In this document: piece by piece, positions 42,823-51,905 of the stretch | How the letters are laid out: each line of letters starts with the position of its first letter | How positions within the stretch are numbered: the first letter of the stretch is position 1 | NCBI GenBank assembly: GCA_002238485.1 | Contig: MPMG01000005.1 | Span: forward strand, 162,876-226,875 | Reading direction: 5' to 3' | Length of the DNA stretch: 64,000 nt | From: Chloroflexi bacterium bin20 | GTDB lineage: Bacteria > Chloroflexota > Anaerolineae > Aggregatilineales > Phototrophicaceae | Notes under the pieces: model-generated | What the model saw: only the letters and a program-made list of their open reading frames with translations | What the model was told of the DNA's origin: nothing | The model's database searches: none | Position numbers and translations under genes: made by a program

Positions 42823-43980
42823 ATGAGTGAACATACGGCAATCGGCGGCGAAGAAGAGAGCTTCGAGGAGATGCTGGCCTCGTCTTTCGATTTCGCCTTT
42901 ACACCACCGCGGCGCGGCGAAATCCGCGAAGCGACCATTTTGCAAATTGATGAGCGCGAGATCATCGTCGACCTGGGCGCAAAACAAGATGGCATCGTGC
43001 CCTCGCAAGACCTGGAGCGGATGGACGACGACTTCCGAGCCAGCCTCGAGTCGGGCGCCAACGTGCCTGTGTACATCGTCAATCCGCGCGACCAAAACGA
43101 CAATCTCATCGTCTCCATCAACATGGGATTGCAGCGCTATGACTGGGAAAAGGCGCGCGAGTTGCTCAAATCGCAGGATGCGGTTGATGTCAAAGTCAGC
43201 GGCTATAACAAAGGGGGCGCGCTCGTCCGCTGGAATCGACTGGAGGGCTTCATCCCTGGCTCGCACCTGGTTTCTGTCCGCTTGTCCGCCGACCGCCGCG
43301 AGGCCATGAGCGAACTCATCGGCAATACCTTGAGCGTCAAGATCATTGAAGTCGATCAAGACCGACGCCGGCTGATCTTCAGCGAACGAGAAGCCCAGCG
43401 TGAATGGCGCGCCCGCCGCAAAGCCCAGCTTTTGGCCGAGCTTAATGTTGGCGATGTCGTCAAAGGCGTGGTAACCGGCATCCGAGACTTCGGCGCATTT
43501 GTCAATATCGGCGGCGCAGACGGCTTGATCCACGTCAGCGAGCTGGCTTGGCACCGCGTCGATCATCCGCGTGATATCTTGCAGATTGGCCAAGAAATCG
43601 AAGTCTTCGTGCTCAACCTGGACCGCCAGACCAATCGAATCGCGCTCAGCCGCAAACGCTTGCTCAGTGACCCCTGGGACGATGCGCAATTCCGCTATCA
43701 CGAAGGCCAGCTGGTGGAAGGCTATGTCACCAATGTGGTCGACTTTGGCGCATTTGTCGCGCTGGAAGATGGCTTGGAAGGCTTGCTGCACCTCAGCGAG
43801 ATGGGCGATGGCGCGCTGAAAGAACCGCACTCCTATGTGCAAAAGGGCGACCAGATGTCATTGCGCATCAGCCATCTGGAGCCAGACAAGCGCCGCGTCG
43901 GCTTCACACAGCGCTGGGGAACAGAATCCGACGAACCAGAAGCGCCTCGCCAGGACGAAGAAGACGCCAGCTTGGCCTAG
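42823..43980 (+). CDS. S1 RNA-binding domain protein, ribosomal protein S1-like, copy 1
   Basis: This 385-aa protein consists of four S1/OB domains: about 30-95 (EIREATILQIDEREIIVDLG), 110-180 (AVDVKVSGYNKGGALVRW), 198-268 (GDVVKGVVTGIRDFGAFVNIGGADGLIHVSEL) and 285-352 (GQLVEGYVTNVVDFGAFVAL). E. coli S1 has six. It should bind mRNA on the 30S subunit. The start is the ATG at 42823 with AGGAGG 13 bases before, a rather long spacing; the TTG at 42811 lies too near the site. Confidence 0.85.
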   Translation: MSEHTAIGGEEESFEEMLASSFDFAFTPPRRGEIREATILQIDEREIIVDLGAKQDGIVPSQDLERMDDDFRASLESGANVPVYIVNPRDQNDNLIVSINMGLQRYDWEKARELLKSQDAVDVKVSGYNKGGALVRWNRLEGFIPGSHLVSVRLSADRREAMSELIGNTLSVKIIEVDQDRRRLIFSEREAQREWRARRKAQLLAELNVGDVVKGVVTGIRDFGAFVNIGGADGLIHVSELAWHRVDHPRDILQIGQEIEVFVLNLDRQTNRIALSRKRLLSDPWDDAQFRYHEGQLVEGYVTNVVDFGAFVALEDGLEGLLHLSEMGDGALKEPHSYVQKGDQMSLRISHLEPDKRRVGFTQRWGTESDEPEAPRQDEEDASLA

Positions 43981-44012
43981 CGCTGCCCAAGCGTATTCCC
44001 CGCCAGCCGCGG

Positions 44013-44041
44013 TTGACACTGCGCTTCCGCGTCTGTACAAT
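44013..44041 (+). promoter_or_regulatory. strong promoter of the second S1-like gene
   Basis: TTGACA, 17 bases, TACAAT. It lies just after the first S1 gene, so the two paralogues are transcribed separately. The leader is about 185 bases. Confidence 0.7.
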
Positions 44042-44228
44042 GCTGCCGATTGTTGGCGAGGTCAGATCTGTCGTGTAGCGTTGCTCACTTCGCAGACACA
44101 GACGAACTGATGTACCCGAGCCTGGTCGTGCAGCATTGGCTGTAGCCGGGCTTTATGTTGTCTGCGCCGCGCGTGCGCCAAGCCTCGCCGCAAATCCGCA
44201 AGTCAATCGTTCGGGGAGAGTTTTGGTT

Positions 44229-45500
44229 ATGCAGGCACAAACCGTAGTAGACACAATGATGGAAGAACTGGACTTCGCAGCCCTGCTGGAAGAATCGCTG
44301 GCAGAAAGCAGCATTGAACGCGGCGATATCGTCAGCGGCACTGTTATGGGAATCGACAGCCAGGGACTGATCGTGGATATAGGCTGGAAGCAAGATGGAA
44401 TCGTCACGCGCAGCGATATAGAGCGCATGGGCATGAGCACGCGCGACTTTGAAGTCAATGCGCAGATCGCTGTGGCTGTTGTCAACCTCAATGACAACGA
44501 CGGCAACCTCATTTTGTCCGCAGCCCAGGCGCGTCAAAACGAAGACTGGGTGCGCGCGGAAGAAATGATGAACGACGAAACCCTCTATAGCGGTGAAATC
44601 ACCGATTCTAACAAAGGCGGCGTCATCGTCAGCTTTGGGCATCTGCGCGGTTTTGTGCCAGCCAGTCATGTTGTTGACTTGCCACGCGGATTGAAAGAAG
44701 ACGATCGCATCACGCATTTGCAGAACCTCATCGGCAAGGAAATCTCGGTCAAAGTCATTGAAGTCAATCGCAAACGCCGGCGTTTGGTCTTCAGCCAGCT
44801 GGAAGCCGAGCAAGAGAATCGTGTCGCCCGCAAAGAGAAGTTGCTGCGCGAGCTGCAAGAAGGCACATCCCGCAGCGGCGTGGTCAGCGGCTTATGCGAC
44901 TTTGGCGCATTTGTCGATTTGGGCGGCGCAGACGGCTTGGTCCATATCTCCGAGCTGGCTTGGCACCGCGTGCGGCACCCCAGCCAGGTCTTGGCGGTGG
45001 GCGACAAGATTGATGTCTTCGTGCTGAATCTGGACGCGCAAGGCAAGCGCATCGGTTTGAGCCTGAAACGATTGCAGCCGAATCCCTGGACCCTGGTCGA
45101 CGATATGTATCACATCGGCCAGTTGGTAGAAGGCGTCATCAGCCGCCTGGAGTCATTCGGCGCATTCATCAGCCTCGACCCGGGTATAGAAGCGCTGCTG
45201 CATGTCAGTCAGATGTCCAGCAATCCCGATGACAACCCGCAGCGACACCTCTATGAAGGGCAGAAGCTGCTTATGCGCATCATTAGCATTGAATCCGAGC
45301 GACAACGTCTGGGCTTGAGCCTGAGCGAGGTAACTGGGACCGAAAAAGCCCAATGGGAAGAGCGTCAGCTGGAACTGGTTGTCGCCGCCCAGCAAGAAGC
45401 TGAAGCCGCGCAAGCGCAAGAAGAAACCGAAGCCATGCAGGCGCAAGAAGAAACCGAAGCCATGCAGGCCCAGCAAGTAGCCGAGAATCAGCCTGTATAA
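44229..45500 (+). CDS. rpsA: ribosomal protein S1-like, copy 2
   Basis: This 423-aa protein has the same four-S1-domain architecture as the preceding gene: GDIVSGTVMGIDSQGLIVDIGW, then ETLYSGEITDSNKGGVIVSFG, GTSRSGVVSGLCDFGAFVDLGGADGLVHISELAWHR and GQLVEGVISRLESFGAFISL. The last 60 residues are an acidic, Gln/Glu-rich tail with repeats of nine residues (QAQEETEAM). I start at the ATG at 44229 after GGGGAGAG; the track start at 44136 lies in the leader. Together with rpsU and infA downstream it forms a translation-initiation group. Confidence 0.85.
   Translation: MQAQTVVDTMMEELDFAALLEESLAESSIERGDIVSGTVMGIDSQGLIVDIGWKQDGIVTRSDIERMGMSTRDFEVNAQIAVAVVNLNDNDGNLILSAAQARQNEDWVRAEEMMNDETLYSGEITDSNKGGVIVSFGHLRGFVPASHVVDLPRGLKEDDRITHLQNLIGKEISVKVIEVNRKRRRLVFSQLEAEQENRVARKEKLLRELQEGTSRSGVVSGLCDFGAFVDLGGADGLVHISELAWHRVRHPSQVLAVGDKIDVFVLNLDAQGKRIGLSLKRLQPNPWTLVDDMYHIGQLVEGVISRLESFGAFISLDPGIEALLHVSQMSSNPDDNPQRHLYEGQKLLMRIISIESERQRLGLSLSEVTGTEKAQWEERQLELVVAAQQEAEAAQAQEETEAMQAQEETEAMQAQQVAENQPV
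45411..45470 (+). repeat. 27-bp direct repeats in the S1 copy 2 tail
   Basis: CARGCGCAAGAAGAAACCGAAGCCATG occurs twice in tandem (45411-45437 and 45438-45464), followed by a short partial copy. Each unit encodes QAQEETEAM. Confidence 0.85.
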
Positions 45501-45561
45501 GGCGCGCATTGTCGTGTACACTCTATGCCAATCCTAGTATTGCGAAGGTGGTGAGAACAGA

Positions 45562-45753
45562 ATGGCTTCTGTCAAACTCAAGCCAGGCGAAAGTCAAGAG
45601 CAGTTGCTGCGCCGCTTCCGCAAGCGCGTGACCAACGCGGGCATTTTGAGCACGGTGCGTCGCAAGCGCTGGCATATCTCCAAGAGCGAGTTGCGCCGCA
45701 TCGAGAAGAAAAAGGCGATCCGCCGGTCGCGCCGTCGCATGCGCCGCAACTAG
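45562..45753 (+). CDS. rpsU: 30S ribosomal protein S21
   Basis: This 63-aa, very basic protein has the bS21 pattern: VKLKPGESQEQLLRRFRK followed by the GILSTVRRKRW helix and an RRSRRRMRRN tail. It helps mRNA initiation near the 16S 3' end. AAGGTGGTGAG precedes the ATG. Confidence 0.92.
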   Translation: MASVKLKPGESQEQLLRRFRKRVTNAGILSTVRRKRWHISKSELRRIEKKKAIRRSRRRMRRN

Positions 45754-45797
45754 CTGATTTGCGGGTTGGCAATGCGCAGCTGGTTGACGAGATCAAT

Positions 45798-45818
45798 GGG
45801 CGGCTGAGACAGTCGCCC
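45798..45818. terminator. hairpin between rpsU and infA
   Basis: GGGCG-G-CTG and CAG-T-CGCCC form a 9-bp stem (one G-U pair) with an AGA loop. It has no T-run, so attenuation or partial termination is possible. Confidence 0.4.
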
Positions 45819-45903
45819 GCCTGGCATGGTATCCAAGATCTGTCGGGCAGATAATGAAAGCCGACCTATCGTGAACGATCAATAATTGAATAACAGGAGG
45901 CAC

Positions 45904-46140
45904 ATGGCAAAGAAAGAAGAAAAAATTGAAGTAGAAGGAACGGTCGTCGAGGCGCTGCCAAATACGCAATTCACGGTCGAGTTGGAAAATGGGCACCGCT
46001 TGCTCGCCTATTTGTCGGGCAAGATGCGCAAATTTTACATCCGTATTTTGTTGGGAGACCGCGTCAAGGTGGAAATGTCCCCTTACGATATGAATCGCGG
46101 TCGCATCACTTATCGCCATAAGGACAATGTGCGCACTTGA
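45904..46140 (+). CDS. infA: translation initiation factor IF-1
   Basis: This 78-aa single OB-fold factor binds the 30S A site. [63 protein letters not shown] is nearly the family consensus, split here only for quotation. AGGAGG lies 5-6 bases before the ATG; the TTG at 45886 in the track is not needed. Confidence 0.95.
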   Translation: MAKKEEKIEVEGTVVEALPNTQFTVELENGHRLLAYLSGKMRKFYIRILLGDRVKVEMSPYDMNRGRITYRHKDNVRT

Positions 46141-46169
46141 GCGCGCTTGTTGCCCCTATTCCACCTGGG

Positions 46170-46194
46170 ACGAGTCATCACTGCGATGGCTCGT
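46170..46194. terminator. bidirectional terminator infA / ubiE
   Basis: ACGAGTCAT and ATGGCTCGT form a 9-bp stem with one G-U pair between two converging genes; TATGTTTT follows on the plus strand. Confidence 0.6.
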
Positions 46195-46904
46195 TATGTT
46201 TTCCGCCCCCAATGCACAGCCATCGTGCCCAGCATAAACACCCGATAGCGCACATCACAGAAGCCTGCTGTCTCCACCAGTTGCGCCAATTCCTGTGGCG
46301 TCTTGAAAAGCGCGGTCGACTCGGGCAGATAACGATAGGCATCGGCAGCCGCTTTGCCAGCCACCAGTCGTCCCAGCAGGGGAATGCCCACATTCAGATG
46401 CAGATTGATCAGGGGCTTCAGCAAGGTATCTGGCGGTGGCGAAGTGTCCAGAATGACGATGCGCCCGCCGGCCTGTAAGACGCGCCGTTGTTCAGCCAGG
46501 GCTTGCGGAATATCAGTGACATTGCGCAGCAGATAAGCCGAGACAACGGCATCAAAACTGGCATCGGCATAAGGCAGGCGCAGGGCATCCGCTCCCGCCC
46601 AGTCGATCCTGTTTCCGCCGTGCCGTCCCTGCCCCACGCGCATCATTTCTAATGCAAAATCAGCGCCATGCACGCGGGCTTCTGGCTGCTGCTCTAGCGC
46701 TTCCCTGGCGATGTCTCCAGTCCCCGTGGCGATATCCAGCAGCCTGGCCCGCGCTGGCAATTCCGCCGCCTGGACAGCGAAACGCCGCCACTTGCGGTCT
46801 TGGCCACCAGTAATGAGCCGATTCATCAGATCGTAGCGCCCGGCGATGCGGTCGAACATGCCACGCACATACTCGGCGCGCGCTTTTCCCTGTAGCTGTG
46901 CCAT
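46194..46904 (-). CDS. ubiE: UbiE/MenG-family quinone methyltransferase
   Basis: This 236-aa SAM-dependent C-methyltransferase carries out the last step of menaquinone synthesis. It shows the family opening VRGMFDRIAGRYDLMNRLITGGQDRKWRR, motif I LLDIATGTGDIA, and LRLPYADASFDAVVSAYLLRNVTD. It starts at 46904 (MAQLQGKAR), 4 bases after prmA, rather than at the track's 46985, which overlaps prmA. Being at the end of the heat-shock operon is a chance or streamlining association. Confidence 0.88.
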   Translation of the reverse strand: MAQLQGKARAEYVRGMFDRIAGRYDLMNRLITGGQDRKWRRFAVQAAELPARARLLDIATGTGDIAREALEQQPEARVHGADFALEMMRVGQGRHGGNRIDWAGADALRLPYADASFDAVVSAYLLRNVTDIPQALAEQRRVLQAGGRIVILDTSPPPDTLLKPLINLHLNVGIPLLGRLVAGKAAADAYRYLPESTALFKTPQELAQLVETAGFCDVRYRVFMLGTMAVHWGRKT

Positions 46905-46908
46905 GTGC

Positions 46909-47826
46909 CTAATCCGCCAGCCGCCGCGCTTCATAGAGCAGCCAGTCGCCCTGCTGATGCCGCGCCACGATCTGAAGTCCCGCACGATCCAGCGCCGTTG
47001 CCACTTCGTCGGCTTGTTCGTCTATGATGCCGCTGAAGAGGGCTGTCCCGCCCGGACGCAGGATTTCGCCCAAGCCTTGCGCCGCCAGCTGGATGATCAC
47101 GCGCGCCAATATATTGACGATGAGCAGATCGAAGCGCCGTGCCGCCGACCGCAAGCTATCCAGGCTGCCTTGCTCTGCGCTGATGCGCTTTGCGACACCA
47201 TTGTAGGCAGCATTGTCCCGTGTTGCCGCCACAGCGATGGCATCAATATCCAGCGCCAGCACCTGCCGCGCGCCCAGCTTGACCGCCGCAATCGACAAGA
47301 TGCCACTGCCACAGCCCAGATCCAGCGCTACCTGCCCGGGTTGTATCACCCGCTCCAGAGCTTGCAAGCAAAGCTGCGTGGTCGGGTGCGTGCCCGTGCC
47401 GAATGCCATGCCAGGATCCAGCGCGATGACGATGTCCCCGTCCGCCAGCGTCACATCGATCCAACGCGGATGGATGAGCAGGCGTCTGCCTATGCGCAAC
47501 GGTTGATAATGCGCTTTCCAGGCTTGCGCCCAGTCTTCCTCGCGCAGCAGGCGATACGCTGGGTCTGGCATGGGGTAGAGCCGGCGCATATGCCCCAGCG
47601 CGGCTTCCAACTGCATTTTGGTGGCGTCTGCGCGGGCATCGTCAGGGAAGTAGGCGCGCAAGGTCAGGTTCTGTGCCGGCGGCAGGTCGGTTTCGTCCCA
47701 GGTGTCGGGCGCGATGTCAGCTTGTTCCAGCGAGACACCCTGGTGCCCATAACGACCCAGCACCTCGGCGATCGCTTCCGCGCTTTCGCCATCGACGCGC
47801 AGGCTGACCTCAATCCATCGGCTCAT
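46909..47826 (-). CDS. prmA: ribosomal protein L11 methyltransferase
   Basis: This 305-aa SAM enzyme methylates ribosomal protein L11. The N-terminal alpha/beta substrate domain (SRWIEVSLRVDGESAEAIAEVL) is followed by the methyltransferase core: MAFGTGTHPTTQLCL, ALDLGCGSGILSIAAVKLGA and the LIVNILARVII (NxLA) motif diagnostic of PrmA. It lies 6 bases after dnaJ, a frequent dnaJ-prmA pairing. Confidence 0.92.
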   Translation of the reverse strand: MSRWIEVSLRVDGESAEAIAEVLGRYGHQGVSLEQADIAPDTWDETDLPPAQNLTLRAYFPDDARADATKMQLEAALGHMRRLYPMPDPAYRLLREEDWAQAWKAHYQPLRIGRRLLIHPRWIDVTLADGDIVIALDPGMAFGTGTHPTTQLCLQALERVIQPGQVALDLGCGSGILSIAAVKLGARQVLALDIDAIAVAATRDNAAYNGVAKRISAEQGSLDSLRSAARRFDLLIVNILARVIIQLAAQGLGEILRPGGTALFSGIIDEQADEVATALDRAGLQIVARHQQGDWLLYEARRLAD

Positions 47827-47832
47827 GCGGAC

Positions 47833-48975
47833 TTAATTGTCGTCGCCGGCGAGAAAGTCAATCGCCCGTTCAAACAAGCCGCGACCGCTGCGCTGTGGTG
47901 ATATGTCGCGCCCAAAGGTTTCTGCCAGCTGCGAAAAGAGCTCTCGCTGGTCTTCGCTCAAATTGGTCGGCGTTAGGACCTGGACACCAACCAGCTGATC
48001 GCCGCGACCGCTGCTGCTGCCGTCCGCGCGCAGCCGGGGGAAGCCGCGTCCGCGCAAACGGAATATCTTGCCTGTCTGCGTGCCCGGCGAGATAGCCAGA
48101 TCGACCTTGCCGTCCACAGTCTCGACCTGGATGGTGTCGCCCAATGCCGCTTGAGCGATATTGATGTTGATATCGAGGATAATGTCGTTTTCGTTTCGCT
48201 TGAAATAGGCGTGGTCTTTCACATGCACGACCACAAACAAGTTGCCCGGCGGCGCGCCATTTTCGCCCGCATCGCCTTCGCCACGCACCTGGATCTGGAT
48301 GCCTTCGCTGACGCCAGGCGGGATTTTGACATTGAGCAGCGCGCGCTGACGGCGCCGTCCACTGCCATCGCAGCCGCGGCAGGGATTGGAGATGGCGCTG
48401 CCTTTGCCGCCACAGCTGGGGCAGGTCTGCGTGCGCACCATCGAGCCGAGCAGTGTCTGCTGCACCTGGCGCAGTTCGCCGCTGCCATTGCAGTTTCGGC
48501 AAGTAACGGTCCGCGAGCCTTCCGCTGCGCCGCTGCCGTCGCATTCTTCGCAGCTTTCCAGGCGCAAGAATTCGACTTCCTTTTCGATGCCAAATACCGA
48601 CTCGATGAAGTCGATCGTCACATCGACGCGACGGTCTTGCCCACGGCTTGGCGCGCGCCTTCGTCCACCGCGCTGTTCGCCAAATGCGCTATTGAATATG
48701 TCAAAAATATCTTCAAAGCCAAAGCCGCCCATACCCTGACCAAATCCGCTCGCGCCATTCAGCCCGGCATGCCCAAAGCGGTCATAGCGCGCGCGCATTT
48801 CATCATCCGAAAGCACTTCGTAGGCGGCGGTGATTTCTTTGAATTTGTCTTCGGCATCGGCTTCTTCGCTGACATCGGGATGATACTGCCGCGCCAGACG
48901 CCGGAATGCACTCTTTATTTGTTTGGTATCGGCGCTGCGCTGGATGCCTAGCACCTCATAATAGTCTCTGGGCAT
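47833..48975 (-). CDS. dnaJ: chaperone DnaJ
   Basis: This 380-aa type I Hsp40 has an N-terminal J domain with the HPD triad (RQYHPDVSEEAD), a Gly/Phe-rich linker (GASGFGQGMGGFGFEDIF) and four CxxCxGxG zinc motifs (CEECDGSG, CRNCNGSG, CPSCGGKG, CRGCDGSG). Two C-terminal peptide-binding domains follow. All features of an active DnaK partner are present. It lies 128 bases after dnaK. Confidence 0.96.
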   Translation of the reverse strand: MPRDYYEVLGIQRSADTKQIKSAFRRLARQYHPDVSEEADAEDKFKEITAAYEVLSDDEMRARYDRFGHAGLNGASGFGQGMGGFGFEDIFDIFNSAFGEQRGGRRRAPSRGQDRRVDVTIDFIESVFGIEKEVEFLRLESCEECDGSGAAEGSRTVTCRNCNGSGELRQVQQTLLGSMVRTQTCPSCGGKGSAISNPCRGCDGSGRRRQRALLNVKIPPGVSEGIQIQVRGEGDAGENGAPPGNLFVVVHVKDHAYFKRNENDIILDININIAQAALGDTIQVETVDGKVDLAISPGTQTGKIFRLRGRGFPRLRADGSSSGRGDQLVGVQVLTPTNLSEDQRELFSQLAETFGRDISPQRSGRGLFERAIDFLAGDDN

Positions 48976-49070
48976 GTGCCGGTCTCTCTTTCAACAGGAG
49001 GTATTTGACGGGCAGAGCATAATAAAGCGCGGCATTTGACCACGATGCCCCAGCCCAATGATAGCGCATT

Positions 49071-49095
49071 GCCCGGCTGTGGCGCACAACCGGGC
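49071..49095. terminator. hairpin between dnaK and dnaJ
   Basis: GCCCGGTTGTG and CACAGCCGGGC (minus strand) form an 11-bp stem with one G-U pair around CGC, directly after the dnaK stop. The T-run lies on the opposite strand, so it may reduce rather than end read-through into dnaJ. Confidence 0.5.
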
Positions 49096-49103
49096 TTTTG
49101 GGT

Positions 49104-50978
49104 CTAGGCTTCGGTGAACTCCGCGTCGATGACATCTTCGTCTTCGTTATTGCCCTGCGCGCCGTCTGCTTCGCCATCTTGGTACATCGCGCCGCCCAGC
49201 ACTTGCAAGTGCGCCATCAGCGCTTCGGTAGCCGACTTGATATCGCCGATGCTGTCGCTGGACATCGCCGTGCGCAGCGCCGCCATCTTGGCTTCGGTCT
49301 CGCTCACCATCTCTGGCGGCAGCTTGTCCTTGTGCTCGCTCAGCAGTTTCTCGGCTTGATAAATGACGCTTTCCGCCTGGTTATCAACTTCCGCCCTTTC
49401 CTTCTGCTCGGCATCCGCGCTGGCAAACTTCTCGGCTTCGGCGACGGCGCGGTCGACCTGCTCGTCGGTCAAGCCGCTGCCGGCGGTGATCACAATGGTC
49501 TGCTCGGCGCCAGTCGCCTTGTCTTTGGCGGCGACATTGAGCGTGCCATTGGCGTCAATATCAAAGGCAACTTCGATCTGTGGCATGCCGCGCGGGGCCG
49601 GCGGGATATTCGCCAGGATAAAGGTGCCCAGCGATTTGTTGTCGCGCGCCATGGAGCGCTCGCCTTGCAGAACATTGATCTCCACCTGGGTTTGCCCATC
49701 GGCCGCGGTGGAAAAGACCTGCGACTTCTTGGTGGGGATGGTGGTGTTGCGCTCGATCATGGCCGTGGCGACGCCGCCCAGCGTCTCGATAGCCAGGGTC
49801 AATGGCGTGACATCCAGCAGCAGGATATCTTTGACATCGCCGCCCAGCACGCCGCCTTGAATGGCCGCGCCCAGCGCAACAACTTCGTCTGGATTGACGC
49901 GCCTGGTGGGTTCTTTGCCAAAGAATCGCTGCACAGCCTCTTGCACTGCGGGCATGCGCGTCATGCCGCCAACCAGCAGCACCGTGTCCACATCGCTAGT
50001 GCTCAAGCCGGCTGCCTTCAGCGCATCGCGGCAGGGTTTGATGGAGGCGTCGATCAGGTCGTCTACCAGACTCTCCAGTTGCGAGCGCGTCAGGCTCTTG
50101 CTGAGATGCTTGGGACCACTGGCATCGGCGGTGATGAAAGGCAGGCTGATCTCGGCGCTGGTGGTGTTCGACAGTTCGATTTTGGCTTTTTCCGCCGCTT
50201 CTTTGAGCCGTTGCAGCGCCTGCAGGTCTTTGCGCAGGTCAATGCCCGACTCCTTCTGGAAGTCATCGGCGATCCAATTGATGATGCGCTCATCGAAGTT
50301 GTCGCCGCCCAGAAAAGTGTCGCCGCTGGTCGATTTGACCTCGAAGACGCCATCGGCGATCTCCAGGATAGAGATATCGAAGGTGCCGCCACCCATGTCA
50401 TACACCGCCACGATGCCTTCTTCACGGCTTTCCAGGCCGAATGACAAGCAAGACGCGGTCGGCTCGTTGATGATGCGCAGCACATCCAGCCCGGCGATCT
50501 TGCCAGCGTCTTTGGTGGCGTTGCGCTGTGTATCGTTGAAATAGGCTGGCACAGTGATGACGGCCTGGTCGACTGTCTGGCCCAGGTAGGCTTCGGCATC
50601 GGCTTTGAGCTTTTGCAAGACCATAGCCGAGATCTCGGGCGGGCTATAATCGCGCTCGTTCATGCGAATGCGCACATCGCCATTTTGCGCGGCGGAAAGC
50701 GTATAGGGCATCAATACGCGCGCTTCGGCAACCACCGAGTCCGCGAACTTGCGCCCCATGAAGCGCTTGACCGAAAATACGGTGTTCTCTGGATTGACGA
50801 CTGCCTGGTTGCGCGCCACCCGTCCGACCAGCCGCTCACCAGTCTTGGCGTTGATGGCCACCACCGATGGCACCAGATTGCCGCCTTCTGACGAGGGAAT
50901 GACGGTTGGTTCGCCAGATTCCATCACGGCGACCACCGAATTGGTTGTGCCCAGGTCGATGCCAATGATTCTACCCAT
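49104..50978 (-). CDS. dnaK: chaperone DnaK (Hsp70)
   Basis: This 624-aa protein has the ATPase domain opening [39 protein letters not shown] and [14 protein letters not shown]. The interdomain linker and substrate domain start with [15 protein letters not shown]. The acidic C-terminus ([12 protein letters not shown]) is typical. It lies between grpE and dnaJ in a complete hrcA-grpE-dnaK-dnaJ operon. Confidence 0.97.
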   Translation of the reverse strand: MGRIIGIDLGTTNSVVAVMESGEPTVIPSSEGGNLVPSVVAINAKTGERLVGRVARNQAVVNPENTVFSVKRFMGRKFADSVVAEARVLMPYTLSAAQNGDVRIRMNERDYSPPEISAMVLQKLKADAEAYLGQTVDQAVITVPAYFNDTQRNATKDAGKIAGLDVLRIINEPTASCLSFGLESREEGIVAVYDMGGGTFDISILEIADGVFEVKSTSGDTFLGGDNFDERIINWIADDFQKESGIDLRKDLQALQRLKEAAEKAKIELSNTTSAEISLPFITADASGPKHLSKSLTRSQLESLVDDLIDASIKPCRDALKAAGLSTSDVDTVLLVGGMTRMPAVQEAVQRFFGKEPTRRVNPDEVVALGAAIQGGVLGGDVKDILLLDVTPLTLAIETLGGVATAMIERNTTIPTKKSQVFSTAADGQTQVEINVLQGERSMARDNKSLGTFILANIPPAPRGMPQIEVAFDIDANGTLNVAAKDKATGAEQTIVITAGSGLTDEQVDRAVAEAEKFASADAEQKERAEVDNQAESVIYQAEKLLSEHKDKLPPEMVSETEAKMAALRTAMSSDSIGDIKSATEALMAHLQVLGGAMYQDGEADGAQGNNEDEDVIDAEFTEA

Positions 50979-51029
50979 GTGTGTCTCCCTCTCTCCCTTT
51001 TCTGCGCAGATGCGGCAGGGCGCTTTCGC

Positions 51030-51764
51030 CTAGCCCGCCACCATCACCAACGCTTCTCGCAATACAAAGTCTCCAACGCGATACCCGCGTCGCAGTGTCT
51101 GCGCCACAGTCCCGCTTTCGTTTCCGCCGCTGCTATCAATGCCAATGGCTTGGTGCAGCTTGCCATCGAATGGATCGCCAGCTGCCGGGTCGATCGCTTC
51201 GACAGCCAGCGTAAATGCCTCGTCTTCAATTTTGGCGGCCTCTACTTCAACTGCCAACTCAGCAAATGTCAGCGCCGAGTCGGCATCCAGCTCGATCACG
51301 ATTTTGTCGGCGTCTATGTGGCTGACCAGCGCCGATTCCAGTTTGCGCTGCAGCATCTGCACGCCCATGACCCAGTCATGATCGCGGATGTCGTCCGGCG
51401 GAGTCGGCGAAGTGGTGAGGAATTCGTCGACCGCATAAATCAATGATTCCAGCTTTTGCGCTGCGGCCAGCAGAGCGCGCCGCTTAAATGCCTCGCTGCT
51501 CTTTTTTTGTCGTTCGATTTCTTTTTTGAGTTCATCTATCGTCTTGTTGGCGCTGTGCCAGCCAGCCAGATTCTCGTTCGCCAGCTGCGTTGCGACTTGC
51601 AGAGCCTCTTCTGCCGCGTGCCGTTCTTGAATGGCTTCTTGCAGCGCCTTTTTTGCCGCGCCCAGATCGTCCCATGCTTCCATGTCGGCGCTTTCTGTGG
51701 CGTTTGCCGGCGCCTCGCCTTTAGGATTGTCTTGCTGCTCTGTCTGCCGGGTTTCGTCGCTCAT
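51030..51764 (-). CDS. grpE: nucleotide exchange factor GrpE
   Basis: This 244-aa DnaK co-chaperone has a long N-terminal acidic and coiled-coil region (AKKALQEAIQERHAAEEALQ) that leads into the four-helix and beta-wing domain. The ending FDGKLHQAIG...GTVAQTLRRGYRVGDFVLREALVMV is the GrpE signature. It is somewhat longer than usual (180-200 aa). I start at 51764 (MSDETRQ) after AAGGACGG. A perfect TATAAT reads on the minus strand at 51852-51857 without a good -35, so an internal promoter in the 141-base hrcA-grpE gap is possible. Confidence 0.9.
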   Translation of the reverse strand: MSDETRQTEQQDNPKGEAPANATESADMEAWDDLGAAKKALQEAIQERHAAEEALQVATQLANENLAGWHSANKTIDELKKEIERQKKSSEAFKRRALLAAAQKLESLIYAVDEFLTTSPTPPDDIRDHDWVMGVQMLQRKLESALVSHIDADKIVIELDADSALTFAELAVEVEAAKIEDEAFTLAVEAIDPAAGDPFDGKLHQAIGIDSSGGNESGTVAQTLRRGYRVGDFVLREALVMVAG

Positions 51765-51905
51765 GAACCGTCCTTCTGCGCAAACCACCCGCTGCACGGG
51801 CACGCCACCATTGTTGCGAATGCGTATATGACCTGTATCAGAACAGACGGCATTATAGTTAGATTTGGCGGGAATATCGCGCGCAAAGCGGAAGTCTTAC
51901 GAAGT

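Noticed and set aside
49098-50444. 448-aa plus-strand ORF over dnaK
   Set aside because: Shadow of dnaK; repeats of Gly and Leu reflect the reverse complement of its codons.
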